From: Bacillus sp. (in: firmicutes)
Lineage (GTDB): Bacteria > Bacillota > Bacilli > Bacillales > Bacillaceae
Reading direction: 5' to 3'
Assembly (NCBI GenBank): GCA_031180405.1
Contig: JAPSLU010000010.1
Coordinates: 1-51,152, forward strand
DNA: 51,152 nucleotides
Shown here: one piece after another, positions 18,887-26,448 of the stretch
Numbering within the stretch: the first letter of the stretch is position 1
How the letters are laid out: every line of letters begins with the position of its first letter
The notes under the pieces: model-generated
The model's database searches: none
What the model saw: the letters and a program-made list of their open reading frames with translations, nothing else
What the model was told of the DNA's origin: nothing
Position numbers and translations under genes: made by a program

Positions 18887-18902
18887 TACTACTAGGAAAG
18901 GG

Positions 18903-18951
18903 AAAAAAAGCAGTTGTTCCTAAAGGGTTTCAATAATCGCCTTTTAGGAAC
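18903..18951 (-). terminator. Terminator of the 46-aa membrane protein gene
   Basis: GTTCCTAAA-GG (18916 on) pairs with CCTTTTAGGAAC (18940-18951) with one bulge. Read on the minus strand, it is followed by a run of seven T (the A run at 18903-18909). Confidence 0.7.
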
Positions 18952-19084
18952 AGTTTTGATCTGATATATAGATATAACCATAGGAAAAAGCTGCAGCAAT
19001 TGCCATGATGAGAAGTGATACGTCAGCAATCAGAGCATTTTTTCTCTGATTCGATATATTATTTTGATTTTCATAGGTAGCCAT
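18944..19084 (-). CDS. 46-aa single-pass membrane protein
   Basis: The small open frame encodes MATYENQNNISNQRKN, then a hydrophobic segment (about 18-41: ALIADVSLLIMAIAAAFSYGYIYI), then SDQNCS. GGAGG lies 9 bases before the ATG on the minus strand, and a terminator overlaps the stop. A real short gene is therefore likely although no homologue is recognised. It lies inside the putative second cassette. Confidence 0.65.
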   Translation of the reverse strand: MATYENQNNISNQRKNALIADVSLLIMAIAAAFSYGYIYISDQNCS

Positions 19085-19407
19085 TTTATACTAACCTCCA
19101 TTTTCTTTTGTAAGTTAAGTTTAAATGGAGGATTATCATCGAGCATTGACTTAAGTCAAGAAATTGTATTATTTAATCAAATCAATACAAGCTGGACAGA
19201 GAATTTAGATATTCTCTGTCTTTTTAATTTTATCTAGGTTTTTCATGGATTCAAATTCTTTTTGAGTAGACTGTATTAGTGTCACTACTTATAAATGTTC
19301 ATAATTCAAAAAGTTTTACATTAACTTATTGGGTCACCTTTTTGTTGTTTTTCATATTATAAATGCGAATTGGAGTTTTATAAATTTATAAATTGGAGGA
19401 AGCATTT
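19085..19407. other. Intergenic stretch with an FNR-like palindrome and an orphan terminator
   Basis: TTGACTTAAGTCAA (19146-19159) is a perfect palindrome of FNR/Crp type. GACAGAGAA (19195-19203) pairs with TTCTCTGTC (19212-19220) and is followed by TTTTT, a good terminator on the plus strand without an intact gene before it. ATG at 19120 after AAGTTTAA opens only nine codons. The upstream gene may have decayed. Confidence 0.6.
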
Positions 19408-20088
19408 ATGAACAATTTTTACAACCCGTATTACTATCCGAGTACTTATTATGTTCAGTCAGATTATTATGAGGATCCTTATTATATGTCTTTTCGACAA
19501 ATAGATTTGGGTACTTATTGGGAAGTGAATGAAGGTGGATGGAGAGGTGTATGGATACGAAGAGGGAATGGCAATGTCTTTGATGCAACGTGGACCAGAG
19601 CAGGGGAACGACCGATTACCGCTGTTTTGAGAATGCGATTGCAGGACAATTTTGTATGTATATCACGCAGAAATAGCAGTGACGGAAATGACTGTCAGTA
19701 TGTAGGAAGAATTGAAGGAAGAAGAGTAACAGGGTTTAACATTTGTAACACTGGAGGTGGTCCTTGGACCGGTACAATACACAGAGGGCCTCGAGTACCG
19801 GATTTAGGAAGAAGATGGGAAGAAGAGGAAGGTGGATGGAGAGGTGTATGGACCCGTCGGGGAAACAGCAACATCTTTGATGCAAGATGGACTAGAGCTG
19901 GTGCTACCCCTGTTACCGCAGTATTAAGGGTGGAACAACAGGGTAACAATATTCGGATTGAACGACGGAACAGCAGTGATGGAAATAACTGTAATTACAC
20001 TGGTAGAATTGAAGGAGCGAGAGTAACCGGTACTTATACCTGTGACCAAGGAGGAGGTAATTGGAGCGCTACAATATTTTATGAGTAA
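19408..20088 (+). CDS. Protein with two tandem copies of an unrecognised 95-residue domain
   Basis: This 226-residue protein has a Tyr-rich start (MNNFYNPYYYPSTYY), then two copies of one domain at about 33-127 and 132-226, about 60 of 95 positions identical. Each copy carries GGWRGVWxRRGN, FDAxWTRAG, TAVLR, RRNSSDGNxC, GRIEG and GGGxW. No signal peptide or membrane segment is evident. Trp/Gly-rich alternating segments suggest a beta-rich fold. The ATG at 19408 is about 7 bases after GGAGGA; the TTG at 19393 overlaps that site. Function is unknown. It is flanked by rlmH-end-like repeats. Confidence 0.8.
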   Translation: MNNFYNPYYYPSTYYVQSDYYEDPYYMSFRQIDLGTYWEVNEGGWRGVWIRRGNGNVFDATWTRAGERPITAVLRMRLQDNFVCISRRNSSDGNDCQYVGRIEGRRVTGFNICNTGGGPWTGTIHRGPRVPDLGRRWEEEEGGWRGVWTRRGNSNIFDARWTRAGATPVTAVLRVEQQGNNIRIERRNSSDGNNCNYTGRIEGARVTGTYTCDQGGGNWSATIFYE

Positions 20089-20111
20089 ATTAGTAAAAGT
20101 TCGGTAGGAGG

Positions 20112-20136
20112 ACCGTATCATAAGTAAATGAGGTTT
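20112..20136 (+). repeat. rlmH 3'-end repeat (copy C), exact
   Basis: Identical over 25 bases to 16315-16339, including the Tyr-His-Lys-stop codons and the following ATGAGGTTT, but with no rlmH gene attached. It marks a likely cassette junction 24 bases after the duplicated-domain gene. Confidence 0.75.
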
Positions 20137-20154
20137 ATTAACATTTAAATTAAA

Positions 20155-20185
20155 GGAGAAGGTAACAATTCAATCTACCTTCTCC
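20155..20185. repeat. Perfect 10-bp inverted repeat
   Basis: GGAGAAGGTA (20155-20164) and TACCTTCTCC (20176-20185) form a hairpin with an 11-base loop just after repeat copy C. No T run follows on the plus strand. On the minus strand a short TTTAATTT follows, so it may weakly terminate the minus-strand frame at 20264. Confidence 0.5.
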
Positions 20186-20263
20186 TAAGATGAATATAAT
20201 AAAAAGATAATTATATGGAAAGCTTATGTATTTTTGGTTACGTCTATTTAAAAATCATTAATC

Positions 20264-20533
20264 TTAGCTATACAATTTGCTATATAACAATAGTGATCTT
20301 ATCACACCTGATTGAGAATAACTTGGCATTCCAATCCCTCTTGGTCGACCTTTGTGAAGGGTTGCTAGGAGAGTTTTAACTTGAATTGAGCGTATGAAAG
20401 AATTTCTATTAGGAGGAGCCCATGTCTTTGTCTTGACTAAGGTATTACCTTTATGAGTAACGACTTCATATATTCCATAGCCTTCAATATACCTCGTACT
20501 GTTTAATGAAATAATTTCCCCGATTTGCCCCAA
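20264..20533 (-). CDS. Hypothetical protein or gene fragment
   Basis: The frame encodes VVTHKGNTLVKTKTWAPPNRN, SIQVKTLLATLHKGRPRG and ends SGVIRSLLLYSKLYS. It is open upstream of the TTG at 20533 (SYSGIVQEKLGQ) to a stop near 20570, without a clear ribosome site. I do not recognise it. Composition looks protein-like, so it may be the remaining part of a decayed gene. Confidence 0.3.
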   Translation of the reverse strand: MGQIGEIISLNSTRYIEGYGIYEVVTHKGNTLVKTKTWAPPNRNSFIRSIQVKTLLATLHKGRPRGIGMPSYSQSGVIRSLLLYSKLYS

Positions 20534-20644
20534 CTTCTCTTGAACTATTCCACTGTAAGAAAATAGGCTAGGCTAGTGAATTAACTAGTTATATTAAAAA
20601 CCTCATATAGCTCTACCTCAAACGAACCATAAATAGCAAAAAGT

Positions 20645-20690
20645 ATACGATAAAAGCCGGTACTAATAATAGTGACGGCTTTTATCGTAT
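20645..20690. repeat. Perfect 15-bp inverted repeat
   Basis: ATACGATAAAAGCCG (20645-20659) and its exact complement (20676-20690) enclose a 16-base loop. The CGGCTTTTATCG end makes it look like a bidirectional terminator. A perfect TATAAT lies just downstream at 20708-20713. The gap 20534-20753 holds nothing else recognisable. Confidence 0.6.
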
Positions 20691-20753
20691 TTAAACTGTC
20701 TTTAAACTATAATTGTTAATAGGTATAAACAACATTTATTAGTAAAGGGAGTA

Positions 20754-20858
20754 ATGATTTTGAAGATTTTAAGAATATTAATATATGGTTTTGTGTTAGT
20801 AAATATTTTTGGGTTACTTTACTGGATTACTACAATGTTAATAGACTTATTTAATTAA
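20754..20858 (+). CDS. 34-aa hydrophobic peptide
   Basis: The short frame reads MILKILRILIYGFVLVNIF, then GLLYWITTMLIDLFN, essentially one membrane helix. AAAGGGAG is 8 bases before an in-frame TTG at 20760; the ATG at 20754 is closer to it. TATAAT at 20708 could be its -10. It might be a small membrane protein or toxin-like peptide. No homologue is recognised and chance cannot be excluded. Confidence 0.4.
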   Translation: MILKILRILIYGFVLVNIFGLLYWITTMLIDLFN

Positions 20859-20866
20859 AATACGAT

Positions 20867-21403
20867 TTAAAAGTTATTAAATAACCTTTCTTTCTTAGAT
20901 TGTAGGGAAAAGGTTGTTTCTCCTTTGTTTATACTAATGGTGAACAAAGTAACCCAATTAAAATACTTATCTAAACTGAAGTAATAAATATATGTTCTAA
21001 AATTAATTAATAAAAATGCATTTGTATAGAGAATAAGGCTTATTAAATTTATATTCCCAGATAGGATAAAGTTTATATGCATAAAAAGGCAAACAAGGAT
21101 AGAAGGGATGGTGAATAAACCTGCTATAAGAAATATTCCAAGTATAATTTGAACAATTGGTATAACATAGTTAAAAACCAGTAGATGCTCTAAAGCGATA
21201 TTCTCTATGAAAGTCTTATAAAAGAGTGGGACATTAGACTGCTGTAATGAATTTATAAGGTATTCTCTCAAAAATATACCCGGTTCTTTAAACCATAATT
21301 TATCCGTAATTTTGGTTACTCCTGCCAAAAACCAACCCAATCCAAAAAGCATTCGCGTTAAAACAATCATTGATGGTAACAGTTTTGCATTTTTAATTTT
21401 CAT
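20867..21403 (-). CDS. DoxX-like membrane protein
   Basis: This 178-residue protein has four to five membrane segments. The N-terminal pattern RMLFGLGWFLAGVTKITDKLW, with FLREYLINSL and a later IPIVQIILGIFLIAGLFT and LFMHINFILSGN, fits the DoxX/DoxD family. Members act near respiratory or sulphur redox enzymes, but the role of this one is not known. GGAGGAG precedes the ATG on the minus strand. It is convergent with the 34-aa peptide gene. AAAGGTTATTTAATAACTTTT over its stop may be a weak terminator. Confidence 0.7.
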   Translation of the reverse strand: MKIKNAKLLPSMIVLTRMLFGLGWFLAGVTKITDKLWFKEPGIFLREYLINSLQQSNVPLFYKTFIENIALEHLLVFNYVIPIVQIILGIFLIAGLFTIPSILVCLFMHINFILSGNINLISLILYTNAFLLINFRTYIYYFSLDKYFNWVTLFTISINKGETTFSLQSKKERLFNNF

Positions 21404-21534
21404 CTAAATACTCCTCCGTAATTTTGATTTTCCTCAGTGCATTTTTTTTGCCCAAGGGAAACTTTATGGGTAAAAAAATTTGTTAGCTTAGACTTGCGCT
21501 ATTGATATTTTTCTTTAATTATATGTCTTATCTG

Positions 21535-21723
21535 TCAAAATGTTTCCTTTGTACAAAATACTTTACCAAACACAAAATTTATTGTAAATAGATATTTAGA
21601 TGTAAAAGTGTATGAAACTAATGAATAGTTTAAGTCATTAAATATCCCCACAATATTATGGAGTGGTGGTTTTAAATATATAAAAACTTTTTGCTCAAAT
21701 TCAACTATGTCCTTTGGTGACAT
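21535..21723 (-). CDS. Hypothetical 62-aa protein
   Basis: The frame encodes MSPKDIVEFEQKVFIYLKPP, then LHNIVGIFNDLNYSLVSYTF and a C-terminal FGKVFCTKETF. AAGGTG lies 7 bases before the ATG on the minus strand. Repeat copy D begins 11 bases upstream of the start, so the junction would have replaced any older upstream sequence. Not recognised; possibly a remnant. Confidence 0.35.
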   Translation of the reverse strand: MSPKDIVEFEQKVFIYLKPPLHNIVGIFNDLNYSLVSYTFTSKYLFTINFVFGKVFCTKETF

Positions 21724-21733
21724 TCACTGCACC

Positions 21734-21755
21734 TTACCATAAGTAAATTAAGTTC
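21734..21755 (+). repeat. rlmH-end-like repeat (copy D)
   Basis: TTACCATAAGTAAATTAAGT keeps TAC CAT AAG TAA and most of the following bases found in copy B. It is the most diverged of the four clustered copies. Confidence 0.5.
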
Positions 21756-21774
21756 TATTTATAAAGGAAAAACT

Positions 21775-21978
21775 AGTCCTTGAATTCAGTGAAGATGGAA
21801 AGGGGTTAATACCTGGAGAAGAGGAAAAAGTTTTTGAACGATTTTATAGTAGAGAACGGTTCTGGAGCTGATCTATCTATTACAAAGGATATTATTGGGG
21901 AGTATGGTGGGCTATATTATGGCTTAACCGAATCAATCTATAGGGGCAACACGTATCTCTATTCCTAAAAGAATGTAA
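21775..21978 (+). pseudogene. Sensor histidine kinase, C-terminal remnant
   Basis: Three frames joined by two frameshifts give LEFSEDGKGLIPGEEEKVFERFYSRE, then GSGADLSITKDIIGEYGG, then GATRISIPKRM. These are the G1, F and G2 boxes and the end of a histidine kinase ATPase domain. The dimerisation part and sensor are missing, directly after repeat copy D. The gap 21979-22172 that follows has no supported gene. Confidence 0.8.
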
Positions 21979-22172
21979 AACACAAATAACTCACCACATT
22001 TAGGATAGATATTTCTTGGTATTCTATAGATTAAAGTTTATCATTAGGGAAGAAAAGCAGTGGGATTTACCAGAAAAGAGCTAATTGAAGAGCGGTATTC
22101 TGTGTATAGTGGTTAAATGGTTTAAAATAAGAGGAAAGCGTATATGGGAAACCATTAATTAAAAGAACAGGG

Positions 22173-22781
22173 GTGATTTGTATCGTAAAGGAGACAGAAA
22201 AAGCTGTTTTTCATGAACGATTAACTGCCTATCAAAAAATAGCCGCTGTAAAAGAACCTAGCAGCATTGAAAAAGCAATCAAGTATAAGAATAAAATTAG
22301 TGCAGTGTTTTTAATGACAGGAAACATAATGTCAGTAAAACAATACGTGGATCTTTTTAAAAAGGAAGGTTTGCCTGTATTTGTACATATTGAGAAGATT
22401 GGTGGTTTGAGCTTAAATAATGAAGGGCTCGAATTTATTGCTAATTATGTAAAGCCACTTGGCATTGTAACAACTAAGCCTGGTTTAGTTATTAAAGCAA
22501 AAAAACTAAAGTTACTTGTGATTCAGCGTGTATTTATGATAGATACGGAAGTATATAAACATATGATAGAATCAGTTGATCAAAATGGAGCCGATATTAT
22601 TGAAATTATGCCATCTCGCCTGCCACATATTATTCAATTACTCTCAAAACAAATCAATAAACCATTAATCACTGGCGGTTTATTATCGGAAAAAGCACAT
22701 GCACTAGAAGCCCTTGAAAATGGTGCTGTTGCTGTAACGACTTCAAATTTAGATGTATGGAAAGCAGATCTAACAACGTAG
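22173..22781 (+). CDS. glpP: GlpP family glycerol-phosphate-responsive antiterminator
   Basis: GlpP is a TIM-barrel RNA-binding antiterminator that responds to glycerol-3-phosphate. The 202 residues include KIAAVKEPSSIEKAI, VFVHIEKIGGL, GIVTTKPGLVIKAKK, ADIIEIMPSRLP and ITGGLLSEKAHALEALENGA, typical of the family. The start is uncertain: GTG 22173 lies within an AGGGGTGAT ribosome-site-like sequence. The next operon has a terminator in its leader, the expected target. The gene therefore probably controls the glycerol-phosphate ABC transporter rather than glpFK or glpD, which are not in the window. Confidence 0.88.
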   Translation: MICIVKETEKAVFHERLTAYQKIAAVKEPSSIEKAIKYKNKISAVFLMTGNIMSVKQYVDLFKKEGLPVFVHIEKIGGLSLNNEGLEFIANYVKPLGIVTTKPGLVIKAKKLKLLVIQRVFMIDTEVYKHMIESVDQNGADIIEIMPSRLPHIIQLLSKQINKPLITGGLLSEKAHALEALENGAVAVTTSNLDVWKADLTT

Positions 22782-22926
22782 TTGCAACGGAAATGATTGA
22801 AAAATATTATTCTTTACATTATTTGTCGAATCTTAATACTTTTTTTACAATATATTGAAACTTTCTTAATAATGGATCTGTAATATAAGAATCGTAAAGT
22901 AAATACAAACAAACGGGTTCAATTAG

Positions 22927-22987
22927 AGAGACCTCAAATCATTTAGGCAATTGCCTTTATATTTGAGGTCTCTTTTCTTTTATTTTT
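22927..22987 (+). terminator. Leader terminator of the ugp-type operon, likely GlpP target
   Basis: AGAGACCTCAAAT (22927-22939) pairs perfectly with ATTTGAGGTCTCT (22961-22973). An inner palindrome AGGCAATTGCCT lies in the loop and a TTTTCTTTTATTTTT tail follows. It lies about 90 bases before the binding-protein gene and 145 bases after glpP, within a 294-base gap. A TTTACA/TAATAA pair (22844-22872) or TGTAATAT (22879-22886) could serve as promoter. GlpP-dependent readthrough is inferred from B. subtilis glpD. Confidence 0.8.
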
Positions 22988-23075
22988 GGGAGGTGAAAGG
23001 GTAAATATAAGCTCGCATCATTAATGTGTACAAAAAAGAGTTGAAAATAAAATAGAGAAGAGTGAGGAATAAGAA

Positions 23076-24377
23076 ATGAAGAAATTATACGGATTTTTAA
23101 TTATGATGATTGCACTTTTTATTGTTTCTGCATGTAGTTCAACAGAATCAGCTGGAACAGAAAACAAGGAGAATTCAAATGAAGCTTCCGCGACCGAGGA
23201 TAAAATAGAGATTAAGTTTTGGTATGCATGGGGAGATAAAATAGGTGAAAATAATGAAAATCTTGTAAAAATGTTTAATGAATCACAGGATAAAATCCAT
23301 GTAACTGCAGAATATCAAGGTACATACGATGAACTTCATGCAAAAACACAGGCTGCATTTGCTGCAAAAAATGCACCAGAAGTGACAATGAATGAAATAG
23401 CATCAATCGGCGTATTTGCAAAGTCAGGTATGACACAGGATTTAACTCCTTTTATCGAGCGAGATGATATTAATTTAGATGACTTTAACCCTGGTCTTAT
23501 GGGTAACTCTTATGTAGATGACAAACTTTATGGACTTCCATATTTGCGTAGTACCCCAATTCTTTATATGAATACTACTTTGTTAGAAGAAGCAGGTTTA
23601 GATCCAGCAGGTCCAAAGGATTGGACTGAATTTGAAGAATATCTACGTGCCCTTACTAAAGGCGAAACAGTTGGAATGACAATGCCGGTGGACATTTGGA
23701 TGTATGAAGCATTTGTTGCACAAGGAGAAGGAAAAATGCTGTCTGACGATGCGTCTCAAGTAGCATTCAATGAAAAAGCCGGTGTCGAAGCACTTGAATT
23801 TTGGAAAAAACTAGAGAAAGAAGGCTTAATTAAAATTCCTGGCGGCGAAGAAGCAGGAGAAGTTAAGAAACAGGATTTTGCAAATGGTCGTTCGGCGATG
23901 ATTTTCTCATCTACAGCTGATCTTTCATACAATTTAAGTGTTGCAGAGGAACAAGGCTTTGAATTAAATACAGCATTTATGCCGGCCAATAAAGTGCATG
24001 GTGTCCCAACTGGCGGTGCTAACCTTGTTATGACAGCAGGACTTGATGAAGAAAAACAAAATGCAGCATGGGAATTTATTAAATGGATGACAGCGACAGA
24101 ACAAACAGTTTATGCAAGCTCGTATACAGGATATCTGCCTAGCCGTCTTTCTGCAATTGAGACAGAAGAAATGCAGAATCTATATAAAGAAAAGCCGCAA
24201 TTTAAAGTAGCAGTTGATCAATTGCAATATGGTCAAGCACGTCCAATGGTTGAAGCGTATCCGGAAATATCTAAAATCATAATGGATGAAATTTCTCGAA
24301 CAATTTTAGAAGATCTTAAACCACAGGATGCCTTAGATGCAGCAGCTGAAAAGGCAAATAAATTGCTTGAAAAATAA
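23076..24377 (+). CDS. ugpB: ABC transporter substrate-binding lipoprotein, glycerol-3-phosphate type
   Basis: This 433-residue extracellular solute-binding protein of family 1 has the lipobox VSAC with Cys20. The mature part has IEIKFWYAWGDKIGENNENL, KNAPEVTMNEIASIGVFAKSG, LPYLRSTPILYMNTTLLEEAGLDP and AWEFIKWMTATEQ. The pattern is closest to UgpB, which binds sn-glycerol-3-phosphate or glycerophosphodiesters. The downstream glycerophosphodiesterase and upstream glpP support that substrate, although maltose- or sugar-type binding proteins are related. GTGAGG precedes the ATG. Confidence 0.88.
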   Translation: MKKLYGFLIMMIALFIVSACSSTESAGTENKENSNEASATEDKIEIKFWYAWGDKIGENNENLVKMFNESQDKIHVTAEYQGTYDELHAKTQAAFAAKNAPEVTMNEIASIGVFAKSGMTQDLTPFIERDDINLDDFNPGLMGNSYVDDKLYGLPYLRSTPILYMNTTLLEEAGLDPAGPKDWTEFEEYLRALTKGETVGMTMPVDIWMYEAFVAQGEGKMLSDDASQVAFNEKAGVEALEFWKKLEKEGLIKIPGGEEAGEVKKQDFANGRSAMIFSSTADLSYNLSVAEEQGFELNTAFMPANKVHGVPTGGANLVMTAGLDEEKQNAAWEFIKWMTATEQTVYASSYTGYLPSRLSAIETEEMQNLYKEKPQFKVAVDQLQYGQARPMVEAYPEISKIIMDEISRTILEDLKPQDALDAAAEKANKLLEK

Positions 24378-24408
24378 AAGGTGATCAGTTTAGATTAATC
24401 AATTATTT

Positions 24409-24449
24409 AGGAAGAAAAGTTTGTAAATATAGCTTTTCTTCCTTTCTAT
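24409..24449 (+). terminator. Intercistronic hairpin after ugpB
   Basis: AGGAAGAAAAG (24409-24419) pairs perfectly with CTTTTCTTCCT (24433-24443), followed only by TTCTATT. It probably attenuates downstream expression or protects the ugpB mRNA, giving excess binding protein, rather than fully stopping transcription. Confidence 0.55.
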
Positions 24450-24463
24450 TGAGGGGTGTAAAG

Positions 24464-25288
24464 ATGGATTGGTTGAGAGAAATAAAAATTATGATTTTTG
24501 ATTTAGATGGAACATTGTATCAGGATTACACTTTTTTAGGACGTTATTTACGATATATGCTTAACGAACAGCTAACGGAACAGGAATTGCAGGAACAAAT
24601 AAATGAAGCTTATGAAATATTAGAAGGAAACCACCCTGTCCGATTTGGTTATTACTATAACCATGAGAATAAAAAGGTATACACTCATGAAAATTTGAAG
24701 CCGATTTCGAGTTTTTTCTGGGATAAACAAGATCTTGTTGAAGTAGCGGAGACGGTTGAACATCTCTTCTATATAGGAGACCCATGGTGCATTGCAGCTG
24801 TTTTTGGTGACAGACATAACATTAGTGAAGAAAAAAGAAGGAATTCCTTTGAATTAGTACGGAAAGAAATGCTACGTGAACCACATAATATTCATCGACA
24901 TAGTTCATTATTTGATGTACTAGCTAATTTAGATATGGATAGAAAAATTTTTATGACAAATACTCCAGGTCCTTCTGGTCCGGAATTTGTACAGTATTTA
25001 AAGCTAGAGCACTTATTTGATGAGTATATTTATGATGCTGGAAAGCCAGGCGGTATTCAGGTGATTTTGGAAAGGCTTCTTTCAGAAGGTTATCAACCTC
25101 ACGAAATTATATCAGTTGGAGACAATCCTTTTAACGATTTATATCCAGTTAAACATGTTGGCGGTAAAACATGCTTAATTTCTCAATATAAACATGCAGA
25201 TTCGACAATGTGGGATGAATCGGTAAAAACAATTGAAGAATTAACAGGATTTTTACAAAGGTTTCAAACAGTGCAAATGAAATTATGA
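24464..25288 (+). CDS. HAD superfamily hydrolase
   Basis: This 274-residue cytoplasmic phosphatase-type protein has motif I DLDGTLYQD, motif II FMTNTPG, a conserved Lys in AGKPGG and motif IV SVGDNPFNDL. A helical cap follows motif I. The ATG at 24464 follows GAGGGGTG. Its position inside the ugp operon, between ugpB and ugpC, suggests dephosphorylation of glycerol-3-phosphate or a related imported phosphate, but the substrate cannot be read from the sequence. Confidence 0.82.
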   Translation: MDWLREIKIMIFDLDGTLYQDYTFLGRYLRYMLNEQLTEQELQEQINEAYEILEGNHPVRFGYYYNHENKKVYTHENLKPISSFFWDKQDLVEVAETVEHLFYIGDPWCIAAVFGDRHNISEEKRRNSFELVRKEMLREPHNIHRHSSLFDVLANLDMDRKIFMTNTPGPSGPEFVQYLKLEHLFDEYIYDAGKPGGIQVILERLLSEGYQPHEIISVGDNPFNDLYPVKHVGGKTCLISQYKHADSTMWDESVKTIEELTGFLQRFQTVQMKL

Positions 25289-25367
25289 GGGAAGATGGCG
25301 AACTATTGGCATCTGCCAATCCATTCTTTATTCGAAAAACAGTTCATTAAATTGGAGATGAGATAAC

Positions 25368-26447
25368 ATGGCAGAGATTAGATTACTTAATGTCTCAAAA
25401 ACTTATAAAGAAGAGGAAGTAATTAGCAATTTAAATTTAACGATTCGAGATGGATCGTTCACTGTCTTGGTGGGACCATCTGGATGTGGTAAATCAACGA
25501 CGCTTCGTATGATAGCCGGCCTAGAAAAAGAGTCAGGTGGTGAAATTTGGATAGGAGACAAGCTTGTTAATGATACACCTCCAGGTAAACGTAACATTGC
25601 CATGGTGTTTCAAAATTATGCGTTATATCCAACAATGACAGTAAGAGGAAATATTGAATTTGGTCTTAAGAATAAAAAGGTACCAAAAGCTGAGCGGGAA
25701 GCACTTATTAGTGAGATTTCTGAGATTGTAGGACTGACAGAATTTCTAGATAAAAAACCTCAGCATCTTTCTGGGGGACAGAGACAGCGTGTTGCTTTAG
25801 CACGTGCGATGGTAAAAAAACCAAAAGTATTTATTTTGGATGAACCTTTGTCCAATTTGGACGCTAAGCTACGTGGTCAAATGAGAACAGAGTTAATCCA
25901 GCTTCATAAACGACTCGGCACTACGTTTATTTATGTGACACATGATCAGGTGGAAGCTATGTCAATGGGTGATGAAATTGTCATATTAAACAAAGGAGAA
26001 ATTCAACAGGCAGATAGTCCAATGACGGTTTATCATGATCCTAACAATATTTTTACAGCGAATTTTATCGGTACACCAGCCATGAACATTGTGAATCATA
26101 CTAAACTTTTAGATTTCATGCCAGAAGTTAATGGCGATGTGAAATATGTTGGATTTCGTCCTGAACATATTCAGCTTTCTCTTACTGAAAGTAAAGACCC
26201 ACATTCCATTGTCATGCAGAGTGAGATTGTCACAATGGAAACTTTAGGATCGGAAACAATTTATACAGTTAAAAGTGAAGCAGGTATATTGAACATTAAA
26301 AGTGTAATGGATCCTTTACACGATGTAACACATGTTAATGTCATGATTCCTCATGAAAAGTTATACTTCTTTGATGGTGAAGGAAACCGGAATCGCGCTG
26401 TCACGGTAAAACGAGATGAGGCTGTCTTGGTGAAGGGAGGTATCTAA
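25368..26447 (+). CDS. ugpC: ABC transporter ATPase, UgpC/MsmK type
   Basis: This 359-residue ATPase energises the importer. Walker A is GPSGCGKST, the Q loop is VFQNYALYPTMTV, the signature is LSGGQRQRVALARA, Walker B is VFILDEPLSNLDAKLR, and the H loop is VTHDQVEAM. A C-terminal regulatory (TOBE/MalK-type) domain begins near residue 235 with GFRPEHI. The order binding protein, HAD, ATPase, two permeases, GDPD suggests one operon. Confidence 0.92.
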   Translation: MAEIRLLNVSKTYKEEEVISNLNLTIRDGSFTVLVGPSGCGKSTTLRMIAGLEKESGGEIWIGDKLVNDTPPGKRNIAMVFQNYALYPTMTVRGNIEFGLKNKKVPKAEREALISEISEIVGLTEFLDKKPQHLSGGQRQRVALARAMVKKPKVFILDEPLSNLDAKLRGQMRTELIQLHKRLGTTFIYVTHDQVEAMSMGDEIVILNKGEIQQADSPMTVYHDPNNIFTANFIGTPAMNIVNHTKLLDFMPEVNGDVKYVGFRPEHIQLSLTESKDPHSIVMQSEIVTMETLGSETIYTVKSEAGILNIKSVMDPLHDVTHVNVMIPHEKLYFFDGEGNRNRAVTVKRDEAVLVKGGI

Positions 26448-26448
26448 T

